Positions 10,296-21,200 of a DNA stretch of 64,000 nucleotides are shown one piece after another. The stretch is taken from NCBI RefSeq assembly GCF_035046505.1, contig NC_089830.1:18332588-18396587 (forward strand). Direction: 5' to 3'. The notes beneath the pieces are model-generated. The model was not told the DNA's origin. It worked only from the letters and a program-made list of their open reading frames with translations, and made no database searches. The DNA comes from Tiliqua scincoides (Eukaryota; Chordata; Lepidosauria; Squamata; Scincidae). How positions within the stretch are numbered: the stretch's first letter is position 1; every line of letters starts with the position of its first letter. The position numbers and the translations under genes are program-made.

Positions 10296-10356
10296 GAGGT
10301 CGGTCGGTCGGTCGGTCGGTCGGTCGGTCTCCTCTCCTCTCCTCTCCTTCTCCTCT
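10296..10356. repeat. (CGGT)n followed by (CTCCT)n
   Basis: About eight CGGT units are followed at once by CTCCT units. Confidence 0.95.
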
Positions 10357-10797
10357 CCTTCAAACATTCGCTCCTCCTACAACTCACACCACTAGTTCCT
10401 CCAGGTGCTGTTTAAATACTTCTAGGTTCACTTTAGCCTCTAGTGGCTGCAGCTGTGTAGCACACCTCCAGCTACCACCTGGGCCTTAACCCTGCATTTA
10501 CTTAGAGCAAGGGGCACTGTGGACACCGCACCCTATCTCCTCGGTGATATCTTCCACGATGTCGCTGCAGCTGCATTATCCACCGATTTAGCTCACCAAA
10601 ATCCTTGTACGCCTTGTAACAATGCCTTGTAACAAGGAAAAAATGCACCAAAATCCAATTTCCTACCTTTGCACTGGTTAAATAATGATAATTTCATTCC
10701 ATTAGATTCCATTATTCACCCCATCTAGTAGCTGAATGCAGTACAGTGTCTATATCAATGCATTCTGGGGCAACAATAGAGGAGCAAAGAAGTGTCA

Positions 10798-10887
10798 ACC
10801 CAATCCTATGCATGTCTACTTGGAAGTAAATTCCATTCTAGTCAATGGGGCTTACTCCCAGGTAAGTGTGCATAGGATTGCAGCCTG
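10798..10887 (+). mobile_element. Palindromic MITE (GCAGCC ends), compact copy
   Basis: CCCAATCCTATGCATGTCTA at the left, GGGGCTTACTCCCAGGTAAG in the centre, and GTGTGCATAGGATTGCAGCC at the right: the ends are inverted copies of each other. The same module is embedded in the three hAT MITEs at 37360, 50642 and 54872. Confidence 0.75.
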
Positions 10888-10888
10888 A

Positions 10889-11414
10889 GGGCCCAATCCT
10901 ATGGTCTGCACCGCGCTTCCGCGGTGCGGACTACAGTCGCAAATGTGCCGTAAGGTACGTTTGCGGGGCTTACTGCCAGGCTCCCGCCATAGGTGGCTCA
11001 GCAAGGCACCCGTGTTCCACAGCTCGGTGGTGCCTGTGATCGCCGGGCTGCGGAAAGGGGAATGGGGCATTCCTGGGGTCATGGGGGCAGTGTTCCGGGG
11101 AGGGGGGAGGCATGGTTGGGGGTGTTCTCGGGGGCAGGGGAGAGGCAGATCCATGGAGCCAAGCTCCGCAGGATCCAGGGTGCTAGTGGAGGGCTGCTCG
11201 CCCTACACGAGTGCCTTCACTTTAGCGGCGACCAAACAGTCGCCGCTAAAGTGAGTAGTCCCATTACGGAACTGCTTCCCTTACTCAGGGGAAGGCGACA
11301 AATGTCCCCTTCTCCCAAGGAGCCTTCCGCAGTAGCGCGGGAAGCTCTGGATCCAGCAGGAGCCCTTTGTGGAACCGCCGGGACCCGCAGCTCCAGGCAG
11401 CTCAGGATTGGGCT
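10889..11414 (+). mobile_element. GGGCCC-end MITE, long GC-rich type
   Basis: It starts GGGCCCAATCCTATGG directly after the previous MITE and ends CAGGATTGGGCT. The GC-rich interior includes a perfect 15-bp hairpin at 11218-11253. Open frames here are by-products of GC-rich sequence, with no domains. Confidence 0.6.
11218..11253. repeat. Perfect 15-bp hairpin
   Basis: CACTTTAGCGGCGAC, a six-base loop CAAACA, then GTCGCCGCTAAAGTG: all 15 pairs match. It lies inside a MITE and may be a subterminal palindrome left by an internal insertion or typical of that family. Confidence 0.9.
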
Positions 11415-11744
11415 GTCAGTCTTTAAAGCTATTTTTCCACTGATTTGGTATCCACTGATATTTTTTATCCACTGAGGGTCCCAGAACCCCAGTAGATAAT
11501 GAGGCACAACCTGTCGTGTCTTTTCCAGATCATTTGCTAAAGTCACTCTTATGTCTCCCCCTCCCTTTTTATTGTGAGCCTTTCCAAACCATCCCACTCC
11601 CCATTTTGCTGCTTTGTGAACTGTGTTTATTGAAAAGCAGGATATGTATATTCCTAATAATAATATTCTTTCATCTTCATTTGATTCAGGATGTTGTGGG
11701 TATCCTTTGGTTTATTTGCTTTACCATTCTGATGGGAGCGAAAC

Positions 11745-11806
11745 AGGGGGTTGTACTAGACGACCTTCCAGAACCCTTCCGACTCCAGCCTTCTATGATT
11801 CTACTG
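11745..11806 (+). mobile_element. CR1 3' end fragment
   Basis: GGGGTTGTACTAGACGACCT and CTTCTATGATTCTACTG are the usual CR1 terminal UTR and its 8-bp tail repeat, slightly decayed. Confidence 0.7.
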
Positions 11807-12516
11807 ATAATAAAAATGGCACTTGCCAAGAGTTTTTGTGGGCACAAAATGTGGGGGACGACACAACCACATGCAATGCCAGAAGCTCCTAGAAGATAAG
11901 GTGGGCTTTGAATGAAATGCATTGATGAATCGACTGCGACCCCTTGAACAAGATTCCTTTTAATTGAGCAACTGCCTTAATTCCAAAGCTCCTACTTTGA
12001 ACATGCTGGGCTATGAGTGCGCCAGCGGTGCTCTGCTTCTGAGTAGTGTAGCCGGGGTGGCGTCATTTGTTACGTGAAAATCTCCTTTTCCCTTCCAAGT
12101 TGTGATATTGTATGTATTATGGACTAAAACTCATGCAGGTCAAACCTCAGAATACAGGACACCCTTCCCCCAGTACACTTTTCCAAGGCCCTGGTAGAAG
12201 TCACAAGTTTGCACAACCTCTAGCAATGCAGGGATGCCTCCTGATTCAATCACTGTTATGCAAAACAAGCATGCACCTCCAGAGGAAGAAGTCTATTGTT
12301 CTATTGTTGTAGCTTTATCACTCTTAAGCTCCTTATGCAAACTGCCTCCCTCCCCCAGGAGGCCAGTCATGGCTGATACCCAGTCATCATGTTCTTGCAT
12401 GCTCCACGTGTCCTACTGTGTGTAGCGAGCATGCGCATCCAGGAGGCCACATCCGGGTCATTCACATCCAGCTTCCAGGTCAGCAAAAACCCTTTAAGAG
12501 GAAGCTCCGGCCACAT

Positions 12517-12520
<4 letters not shown>
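11807..12520. other. Unassigned non-coding stretch
   Basis: I recognise nothing here apart from weak open frames running into the following CT microsatellite. Confidence 0.45.

Positions 12521-12567
<47 letters not shown>
12521..12567. repeat. (CT)n microsatellite
   Basis: An uninterrupted CT run. It produces SLSL and RERE peptides in several frames that are not genes. Confidence 0.97.
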
Positions 12568-12569
<2 letters not shown>

Positions 12570-13985
12570 CTGCCCCCTAAGGCATAGGTCCTCCATAGGA
12601 CTCTTCCACCCTCTCCCCCCAACTGCTTCCCAGGACAGGTAACTATATCTTGCATCTGGAATCTTGTCCCTTCTATCCTACCTATTTCTCCCATTCTCCC
12701 CCATCTTAGTTAGCAACTGGGTTATTCAGACTAGGGACCCCTAAAATCCTTCCCTACAACCTATGCTTTTCTGATTCCTTCTCGGATGCACTAAATACAC
12801 GGCACATGCAACCACCATAAAGCTAGGTACACTAGACACAAGTACTAGAAACCTATACTTATCAATTCTCCATGTGCATTATGTTTACCTATGTATTTTT
12901 GTAATAAAAATATAATCGTTGATTGAAAGTTATCCTTCTCCCAGTCTCCTCTTTAAGCTAAACAAGGGATTTTCTCTGCATTATGCTTTTTTGTTATCCA
13001 GCCTGTGATCCTGAGGTTTCCAAAAGGGTAATATAATAATTCCCCTTAAAACGTAACAGCCCTTTTTGGTAACACATTGGCCAGAAAGTAGGTTGAATCA
13101 CATTCCAATAACTAGTCCTGCGTTGGGGGCATTGCCTTCGAACTGAGGCTGTTCTGCAGGCAGAAAAGGAGCCTCTAGTCATTTTCCTTCTCCTTTATTT
13201 GCTCTTGTTCAGCGCAGGCTGAACGTACATCCAACAGCTATATAATAAGGAAATGTGGTATGTATCATACAAGTCAGACATGTATCCATTACACGCAGCA
13301 GTCGCTAATCTTCAGCGAATGTATTTAATAACAGCTATTTATGTAACGTGCATTAACTACCCCTTGAAAAATGGAAATTGAATGCGTGTTTGAGAACCTT
13401 AATTCAAAGCAGTACTTAACGAGTACTCTCGGAGCCCGGGTAATAAGGGATTTAAAGGAGCTGGTTGTTTAAGTGCTTTGAAAACAAGGAGAGTTATTGC
13501 AAAAGAAACCTTTAGACCAAATAATAAAAAAAAATGAAATAAAATGAAATCACGTCAACCCACGGCTCTGCGCTTCGGAAGGCTTGTCACCGGCGAAGGA
13601 AGAGAAACCAGAGTGACATGAAAGCTGGGGGCAAGGAGAGAGCACAGAGGCAAAGTCAAAAGGACCCCAACAGAAGAGACACAGCTGAGTGCCAAGATGA
13701 ACCCAAGCCAGTCCCCGGGGTGCTGCAAAGTGCGAAAGCAGCTCCATCGTGCTGGGGTTGCCTCCTGGTTCTGGTGTCAATCAGCTCTTCCGTTGCACTC
13801 CAACAAACTTAGCATCATTTTGAATGCCAGGGCCCGTTCCTAATATCTCACTATTAGTGGAGAAGGCTTTAAAAAGGAAGTTCAAGAAATAAGATTGAGT
13901 GTGCGGAAGTGTCACAAGGTTTTGCATCGCCTGGTACAAGAGCATATTGCCTCACCCCCATGATGGACCTCCTCCAGTACCAGTC
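12568..13985. other. Unassigned stretch, partly unique-looking
   Basis: I recognise no repeat. The block at about 13240-13530 is AT-rich, non-repetitive and free of transposon motifs, with ATTAACTACC and GTTTAAGTGCTTTGAAAAC. It is a candidate conserved non-coding element, not demonstrated. Confidence 0.45.
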
Positions 13986-13996
13986 TATACAGCATA

Positions 13997-14367
13997 GGGG
14001 CTGTATGTCTGGGCAGGGGTCTGGCTCAGTTAGTAGAACTGCCGCCTTGTATGCCTGAAGATTTGAGGCTGCCAGTTCGAAACAATCGGAAGTACCCCAG
14101 AACTGACGACAGGCTGATATACTGATGAGCTGACCCTCGGTGGCAGAGAGGAGTTGCCGTCAAGTGGAGCGTGGGATGCAAACGGCCAGAGAGAGGCCAG
14201 ACCGGGAAGGAATCCAGCTGGAATGAAGATTTCTGTGAAAGACTAGAACTATTCAATTGTAAAAATCCCTGCGGGGGTTTAGAACAGCCTGCCTATGTAA
14301 ACCGCCTTGGATTAAAGTCTGAGGAGAAATCTGACGACCAAAGAAAAGCAGTATCTAAATACCTGTA

Positions 14368-14410
<43 letters not shown>

Positions 14411-14411
14411 A
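13997..14411 (+). mobile_element. Long tRNA-derived SINE with 11-bp duplication
   Basis: The tRNA-like head has GGTCTGGCTCAGTTAGTAGA and B box CCAGTTCGAAACA. A ~250-bp body follows, ending GTAAACCGCCTTGGATTAAA and a (TAAA)n tail. Both flanks carry TATACAGCATA (13986-13996 and 14412-14422), an exact 11-bp target-site duplication. The copy at 47796-48160 shares the body and the GTAAACCGCCTTG end. Confidence 0.92.
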
Positions 14412-14439
14412 TATACAGCATAAATTACAATATCATCCA

Positions 14440-15060
14440 CACAGCCTAAAGTCAGTGGCAACACTAGAGTTGGTGTCACCCCTATTCACTTTATTTTAAT
14501 ATGTAACTGCAGGTCACCCAACAAATCAGTCACCAAATGAATGAATGAATGAATGAATGAATGAAAACCAGTGACCAACTTGATGACACTCACACAACTG
14601 AGTGTGAGTTCTAGTATGAGCTCTGCTCCATGGAAATGAGAGCTGACTCATGCTTGCACCTTATTGGTTCCCTGCTGTGTCCTAATAACATCTTATTGGC
14701 TCTCGGGAACAGACTCATTGGTCAGTTTTGAGTTAAGGAAATCCACTTTTTTGTGACATAAAGCAGTTGTGTTTTCATTTTCCTGGTTATCTCGCTATAC
14801 CTTTTGTTGGAATACAGATAATTCAAAATGACTTATTTCATTACATTCTGCATGACGTTGCCTTTCCAATGATATATCACATGATGGCAATATTCATAAA
14901 CGCAAATTTTCCAAAAGTGTTCCAGAATTTTGGCCACTGGTGGTGTCACCCCTCTGAGGGAGTCACAAAGTGTGGTCCTTGCCCCCCCCCCGGCCTGGTG
15001 TGGACCACACCCAGTGTGGTCCTCGCCCACCCATCACCCCATTGTGATGCCATTGGTCGG
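14440..15060. mobile_element. Old DNA-element remnant (GGTGTCACCCCT type)
   Basis: CAGTGGCAACACTAGAGTTG with GGTGTCACCCCTATT at the left, GGTGGTGTCACCCCTCTGAG near 14938, and a central block with ATGATATATCACATGATG resemble the decayed elements at 5210-5975 and 35268-35800. A (GAAT)n run lies at 14538-14570. The boundaries are approximate. Confidence 0.4.
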
Positions 15061-15182
15061 GTTTGTCAGTGGCTATTACAGCTGTGTAGAACCTTCCAGG
15101 TTCCAAAGGAGTATGAATACCTCTGAATACCTGTGCCGGGGATGACAGTGGAGGATATGAATTTACCATCCTGTTCAGCTGA

Positions 15183-15270
15183 TGGGTTTCCCAGAGGCAT
15201 CTAGTTGATCACTGTGGAGTACAGAATACTGGACTTCATGGGCCTTTAGTTCAATGCTTGGTCCAGATGC
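15183..15270 (+). mobile_element. CR1-like 3' fragment, old
   Basis: CAGAGGCATCTAGTTGATCA, GTACAGAATACTGGACTTCA and TGGGCCTTTAGTTCAATG follow the order seen in the CR1-type 3' UTRs at 44800-45075, but are diverged. Confidence 0.45.
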
Positions 15271-16586
15271 ATTTTTCATATATACTTATTATCTGAGCTT
15301 CCCAGGTTGCAAATCATATTTGACAGCAACTTGATGAAAATCCGAAAGGGGTGGTCTGATAGAAATCCTTAGTGGGATATTTGGGGTGTTGTACCCACAG
15401 AAATGTCCCCATTTTCATCAGGCGCCATGTTATTACGACATTATGGTTTAGTCCTTCCAAGGAACTCAGGACAGTATGTATCATTCTGTTCCTTCTAATT
15501 GATCGTTGCAACCACCCTGCGAGGTAGGTTAGGCTGAGAGTTAAGAGTTTGGCCTCAGTGAGCATCCACTTATAAGGGGGATTTGAAGACAGATGAAGTC
15601 GGACTTCATCTCCTTCATCTCCTCGGATGGTCTGACCTGTGGGCCTGTTCACAGACACTGTTCTGAATGCCCCACCTGAAGCAGCAGGCAGGTCCAAGTC
15701 TTTGCACCTGAGGTGGCATCCCAAATGCTGGTCCCCTTAACTGATGATGTGCCAGCCTCTGCTCCTCTTCCTCTCCAATATTCCAGCTCACCAACCTCCC
15801 CCCTCCAAATACCCTCTTCCTCTCTGCCCCCTCCTTTTCCAATCCAGGGAGTGGAAGGTTAAGGAGCTGTGGAGGTAAGTTTGTAGATAGATATGGGTAC
15901 CCCACCACCACCACCACCACCACTGTTGCCTGAGGAGACAACTTCAGTTGGCCTCATGGATGGGCCAGCCCTGTGAAACAGAGCTCTCGTCATATAAGGA
16001 GGTTCCTATTCCGATTAAGAATCATCGCTCTGGCAATAATAATTTGCTGATTTCCAGCAAGTCGTTTAAAAGGAGAAGCATCAATGTTGCGTCCACAGCC
16101 TTCTCCATCACCCCAGATCAATGCCTGCGTGAGCTCTGATCACAGTACCAAACCTGGCCTCTCCTCCATTCTACCAGATCCCCAGAGGCAGCCCAATAAA
16201 ACACCTCAGCACATAGATAAACAAAATGTCTGTTTAATGGTCACCAAACGTGCATTTTGCTCTTGGAACACATCTATCAACAGCGCAAGTGTCAAGCTCT
16301 GAGACTCGGCTCTTTAGACGGAATCGAATACGGCATGCGCCGGTTGGAGCGATGCCACAGTGCTGGTGCCTCAGGGCAAGAGGAAATATAGATAGAAAGT
16401 GACTAAGTGCCTTTCAGTTATCCATAGTCCAAGCCCGAGGAGGAGAGAGTTAATTAGTCTCAGCAAGTCAGCGTGGGGGACTTGCACCATGGGGGACTTG
16501 CTCACTGCCCCCCCTTGTGCACACAAAAGGGCACTTTAGAGTCCTGGGGTCAGTCATGCCCACACACTTAGCATCACACTCTACCC
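15271..16586. other. Mostly unassigned; contains part of an uncharacterised repeat
   Basis: GTTGGCCTCATGGATGGGCC at 15949-15968 recurs in variant form at 20210, 20568, 38783 and 38879, so part of this stretch belongs to a dispersed family I cannot name. A short (ACC)n lies at 15900-15922. No exon is recognised. Confidence 0.45.
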
Positions 16587-16815
16587 CAGTGATTTTCAAC
16601 CACTGGGCCATGGCACACTGATGCACCACGGATGGTCTGCAGGTGTGCCACAGGTCTTTGGGGAAGGTCATTTATGAATAGGGCAATTGCAGTATTTGAG
16701 CCCCTTACCAGCAGCATGGTGTACCTTGTCAATGGTCAAAAAACTGATGGTGTGCCTTGACCATTTTGATGTCTTGTCAGTGTGCCATGAGATGGAAAAA
16801 AATTGAAAATTGCTG
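16587..16815 (+). mobile_element. hAT MITE with 8-bp duplication
   Basis: It starts CAGTGATTTTCAACCACTG and ends TTGAAAATTGCTG, an imperfect inverted pair. The flanks are CTCTACCC (16579-16586) and CTCAACCC (16816-16823), 7 of 8 identical. Fragments of the same family lie near 23270, 24415, 36930 and 40403, with a fuller copy at 46778. Confidence 0.85.
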
Positions 16816-17037
16816 CTCAACCCTCTCACTTCCTCCTCGCCTTCATCTCCCCCCAAAAGGCACGACTTGACCTCATGTGACACCCCACCCGGTTCCCCCA
16901 GCTGATTAATTCATGCAGCACAAGATGAAGAAGTGACACTGGCAGCTTTGAATGGAATTAAATAGCAGGAAGGAATCATATCAGTAGCTGAACACTGTGC
17001 TGGCAGAGTGATGGTGTGGTAGGTGGTATGGTGCCAG

Positions 17038-17048
17038 GCGAGCGAGCG

Positions 17049-17124
<76 letters not shown>
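17038..17124. repeat. (GAGC)n-(GA)n microsatellite
   Basis: A few GAGC units lead into about 35 GA units. The repetitive peptides over it are artefacts. Confidence 0.97.
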
Positions 17125-17128
<4 letters not shown>

Positions 17129-17505
17129 CAGCTGCCAGGTTGGAACAGAAAGATTAGAAAGGAAAGAATGGGCCCACACTTCCTGCCTTGGACTCCCACC
17201 TGTCCCAGTTGGAAATCTGCAACTCTCTTTGTCTGAGCAGACGGTCTGGTGTAGTTTAGCAGAGGAGTATGTAGGCTCTTCCTGAGAAATTTCACTTCTC
17301 TTTTAGAAATTCACTCGGCTCCCCTTAACAGTTCTGAGATGTTTCTCCTTAGGAAGAAACTCTTCCAATTCACAAGTCCAGTGACGCTTCTGAGTCTCTT
17401 CCTCGGAAGTAGCAGTCGTAGCGGAATTTCCATAGAGCCAGCGAGGTGCGTAGCACTTTCTCCATGATGGTGATGCAGTCCCACAACTGGCTCTAAAGTC
17501 AGATT

Positions 17506-17690
17506 TATCATAGAAGCATAGAATTGGAAGGGACCTCAAAGGTCATCTAGTCCAACTCCCTGCATCTTGCAGGAAATCCTCCTGGATCATCTCCACCAGA
17601 TGCTTGTCTGCCTCCAGTGAGTGAGAATCCACACCTCCCTCGGCAATCTTCTCCAGAGCCTCAAGACCTCCTGGGCGTTTTGAAGCAAGT
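17506..17690 (-). mobile_element. CR1 3' end
   Basis: Minus-strand CR1 terminus: CATAGAATTGGAAGGGACCT with GGTCATCTAGTCCAACTCCC, then GCAGGAAATCC and CTCCCTCGGCAA. It runs in the same order as 60838-61026. There is no coding part. Confidence 0.88.
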
Positions 17691-17705
17691 ACGATTACCT
17701 AGAGC

Positions 17706-18060
17706 AGGTTGTCTCTAAACTTTTTGGCTGAAGGGCCGCATCAAATATCTGGCACGGTGTTGAGCACTGGGAAAAAAACAAAACAAAAAACTAAACATAA
17801 AATTTAAATAAATACATTAGAGACGGAACTTAGATGAATGAATAAATGAATGGGCTCAAATGTCCAGGATTTCTCCAAGTACCAATACGGGTCCAGCTTA
17901 AATGGACCCCGTTCCCCCACCCCACAAGCACAACTCCGGTTGCGTTTGGTCAACTGGGCCAGAGGCTCTCAGGGGATCAGAGGCTGGCCGTGGGCTGGAT
18001 AGCGGCTTGCCGTGGGCCGCATCTGGCCCCTGGGCTGGGATGCTGCAGCTGGTGGCTCTG
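17706..18060 (+). mobile_element. hAT MITE, right end lost
   Basis: GCAGGTTGTCTCTAAACTTT, GGGCCGCATCAAATATCTGG and GGCCAGAGGCTCTCAGGGGA follow the order of the 24838 and 40547 elements. The usual right terminus CACCCCTG is missing, so no duplication can be checked. Confidence 0.65.
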
Positions 18061-18193
18061 GGCTGCCTGCAGGACTTTAATCACCGCTGATCAGCTTGGT
18101 GGCAAGGAGCAGGCCCCTGGAAGTGCCTGCCATCCTGGAGGTGTTCAAAACTCCTCACCACCACCACCTCTCTTTTTTTCTTTAAATTTGGCT

Positions 18194-18306
18194 CCGAGAT
18201 TTAAGACTCAGCTCAAGAATTTGACTAAGGACTCGAGACTCAGTTTGAGGGTAGAGACTTGAGACTTGACTCGAGACTTGGGGTTAGGGACTTGAATACA
18301 TCACTG
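18194..18306. repeat. GACTCGAGACTTG-rich degenerate repeat
   Basis: Short palindrome-like units GACTCGAGACT and GAGACTTGAGACTTG recur every 10-20 bp. A second block at 59085-59345 has GACTCGAGTCGCC and GACTCAAGTCCAAGTC. The family is unknown to me. Confidence 0.6.
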
Positions 18307-19979
18307 CACCATGGATGTTGGAAGTTTCACGTTCTGGACTTGCGCGTTAGGAATCTGCTCCATTAAAAAAAAAAATCTATATTTTCTGGAGTTTTGTGCA
18401 TGCTGAAAATCACTGCTTTGGCTTCACTCTAGTCATTCCTGTTTTTCCCTACACGTGATCGATGTGCTTGCGTGCATTGAGAAAACACTGAGAAAAATAT
18501 ATATGTTAATTGCACGCATGGGAGCATCAAGATTCATTTGTGTGATGTTGTACCCAATATGCAGGACCACACAAGTGCATCGGCTAAAGAGGGTACAAAG
18601 AAACCCTCTGGAAATGCATGGCTGTTTGAATGGCCTGATCCTTTGAGTGGCTAATAACAGGCAAGCAAGAGTAACTCTTAGAGTTTGATGTGCGTGTGCC
18701 TGTTTCTGCATGCGCGGGGGCCCTCTTCAGCAGCAAACTCCGGTTTGAATTTCTACTTGCTTAAATTCATTAACCGTTTGGCCGGCCTCCCCTAGTGCTC
18801 AGTCGATAATATTTAATGCTATTTCCAATACCCGTGTCATCTGGACACTTTCGCGCTCCACAGGCCAAGCCCTGCCTGAGCACCCATCGATAAACAAGCA
18901 AAAAAGCGATAGGATAAACATCTTCAGTCATGCTGCCAAAGGTAGCAGTTTTCACCTGCTGTGAGCATCAACTCTCCCCTCTCCTCTGAAGGTTTGACTG
19001 CTGTGCCTGACATCACACGGCCGTAAGACACAAGTGGGGACAGATGGACAATCCTGGTGAGATTCACTGGGGCAACACACTTTTAGGGTTGCCAAACATC
19101 CCATATTGGCCTAGAGTCTCCAGGAGAGAGTCTCCTAGACTCTCCAGGAGAGAGCATCCATCGCACATGACTCCCGCAAGCAATCATGGAGATTTTAATA
19201 GGGCCTTCTCAATGACGTTATATCATGCTGGGGAGAAAGGAAGATTCAGGAACAGCCAGAGGCATTGCTAGAAGCAGCAGTTCCATGGGGCGGTGACATC
19301 GTTACATTGTGACATCACTTCTGGGTAGTCCCCAAGGAGGTGGCTCCAACGGAGCTTCCAAAGGAGAAGAGGAGGCAGCCAGATTATCAAACCGCTGCCC
19401 CCTGTTTGTGTTTTTTGGCCAGATCGCCAAGCCACCAAAACACAAGGAGGCGGAGGAGGTGGCGTCTACATGCCTGTGACCAATGGTTGCTGCTGCTTCT
19501 CCCACCACTGCCATCTTGGCTTGGCCTCAAGCTGCAGGCACCCTCTTCCAAGTTGGTACCCACAGTGGACTGCCCCCTCACCCCCCGCTTACTACACCAC
19601 TGGGAATATAACTTTGGTCAGAAGATATATCTGCAGAGACCTACTGTCTCAGACTAGACTGATAGAGGCTTTAGAACAATCAGTGGGCAGAAGCCTCTAC
19701 AGAAAATACTGGACTGCTGCTGAAAATGGCAGTCTTCTGTTGAGTAACATGTAGTTCAGCCACTGTGAACTGCCCATAACAGCCAATAATGAAGACAGGG
19801 TGGAGCAATGATTGAGATAAGTCTATCCCTGTTTTCTGCCCTCTCCTGGCAAGAACCAGGACTAAGCCAATGTACCACACAGCCCATTTCGTTGACCCTT
19901 TCATGGACGGTGTAATGGCGGGAGAAATTTTGGTGACTATGGGTGTGCATGAAATGAGCCAATAGGATAGCCAAATTGG
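18307..19979. other. Unassigned non-coding stretch
   Basis: I recognise no gene. A short tandem of CTCCAGGAGAGAG lies at 19110-19160, and GTGACATCACTTCTGGGTAG at 19309-19328 recurs near 21774, so parts are old repeats. About 18745-18960 looks unique, with TCATTAACCG and GATAAACAAGC. Confidence 0.45.
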
Positions 19980-20600
19980 GGAGGCTTAACTGCAGTGGTG
20001 GTCCTTATGGTGACTACCATTTCACCCCATGTAGCATTATTTCCAGAGGCATTCGGGGGGGGGGGGGAATGGAGGCACTGGAGAAAACGAGAGACGGTGT
20101 CCTTTCTTTCACCCCTGACTCTCCAAATGGAGGAGGATCCGTGGGGTCAATCAGGCAAACAGAAGTGGGCACCACCCTGACCAATCTGCTGCCCAAGGCA
20201 ACTGTTTCAACTGGCCTCATGAATGGGCTGGCTCTGGATAATACAAAAATGTATGAGGCTGAGTTTGAATTGCACCTACAGCATGTGCTGAGAACTGACC
20301 CAAGCCCTTCTAGCTACTGAGAAGACCCATCAAATGCCAGTGCTTTGCCCAATGATATCTGAGCCACTGCCTCTCCTGCCTTCTTCTTCCAGAGGAAATG
20401 TGGAGAAGAGTGGGGCGCTCCAATGGTTTATCCAATGATTCTCCTCTGCTTCATCTTCTTCTACTCCCATCACCTCTTTCTTTTCAAATACAGGGAGTAG
20501 GAACAGCCAAGGAAGTCGGTGGATGGATGCCACCAGCCAACCTGCTGCCTTAGGCAACAACCTCAGTTGGTCTCATGGGTGGGCCGGTCTCACCTAGATT
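19980..20600. repeat. Two copies of an uncharacterised dispersed repeat
   Basis: CAACTGGCCTCATGAATGGG near 20208 and CAGTTGGTCTCATGGGTGGG near 20563, each preceded by CTGCTGCC(C/T)(A/T)AGGCAAC, mark two adjacent partial copies of the family also seen at 15949 and 38780-38945. Relatives often sit beside a purine-rich GGGAGTAGGAA-like tract. Confidence 0.5.
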
Positions 20601-20873
20601 GTTCAGAGCCTTAAACTAGCAGCATTATCTTAAAATAAGCGATCGATATTCTTTGTTCTCTCTCTTTTTCCCCCTTGGTTTGTAGCATTCCACTTCCAAA
20701 AGTTACAGATAGCCATAGGTTTCAGGCAATTGAATAAAACTGGATTTCGCAGATTAGCTTCAATTGATCGGCGCACTTGCTTGGATGGGCGGTAAGGCAG
20801 GAAGAGACCCTTCAAGGTCTCTGCTTGCAAGCGATTCATTTTCTTCTCTTTTTTCCTGGTCTTGTGTTAGAGG

Positions 20874-21028
20874 CAGCAACTGTTACCCTGCACATGCCCG
20901 ATCTCGTCTGATCTCGGAAGCTAAGCAGGGTCAGGCCTGGTTAGTACTTGGATGGGAGACCGCCTGGGAATGCCGGGTGCTGTAGGCTTCTACCATAGTC
21001 TTCTGAGACTGAAGGTTGCCAACCAACC
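20874..21028 (+). mobile_element. 5S rRNA-derived SINE, full-length, 11-bp duplication
   Basis: This is the clearest member. The head CAGCAACTGTTACCCTGCAC is diverged. From GCCCGATCTCGTCTGATCTC onward it follows 5S rRNA through the internal promoter to GTGCTGTAGGCTT. The LINE-A tail then supplies ACCATAGTCTTCTGAGACTG and AAGGTTGCCAAC. Flanks TGTGTTAGAGG at 20863-20873 and 21029-21039 are identical. The known class is SINE3. The first ~15 nt of canonical 5S are replaced, so it is a retroelement and not a 5S gene. Confidence 0.95.
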
Positions 21029-21092
21029 TGTGTTAGAGGTATCAGAGAATAAGGACCTCAGTAAACATCATGGAAGGGGTCACTGTAGAATC

Positions 21093-21200
21093 AAGATGGT
21101 GTAGTGGTTAGAGTGTTGGGTGTGAACCATGATGTCCAGTTTCCTGCTCAGACACAATGATGGTGCAGTCTAGACTCGACATTGGGCTGGCGCAAGTCCC
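21093..21200 (+). mobile_element. tRNA-SINE head fragment
   Basis: AAGATGGTGTAGTGGTTAGA and GTGTTGGGTGTGAACC match the head of the 8686 SINE family. The B box and body are decayed or replaced after about 21130. Confidence 0.6.

Larger units (their letters stand above)
10027..11513. mobile_element. Tigger-like DNA transposon shell with nested insertions
   Basis: CAGGTTGTGCCTCTG at 10027, preceded by TA, is inverted at the far end as GAGGCACAACCTG ending at 11513. Similar ends bound the element at 47368-48301, where both flanks are TA. Between them lie a CGGT/CTCCT microsatellite and two MITEs, so the shell is older than those. The right flank is TC, so the pairing of these ends is inferred. 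Confidence 0.45.

Noticed and set aside
10901-11475. GC-rich open frames of 100-160 residues
   Set aside because: They lie in a GC-rich MITE with inverted ends, overlap in several frames and lack domains.
14030-14100. A tRNA gene (A and B boxes visible)
   Set aside because: No cloverleaf folds; the sequence continues into a SINE body and tail with a duplication. The same applies to 8686 and 47796.
17016-17285. Open frames of RERERE or SLSLSL peptides (also 12389-12694, 45721-45978, 47495-47707)
   Set aside because: They are translations of GA/CT microsatellites.
20885-21000. A genuine 5S rRNA gene
   Set aside because: The first ~15 nt of 5S are replaced, the LINE-A tail replaces the normal T-run terminator, and an 11-bp target-site duplication surrounds the unit. 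It is a SINE.
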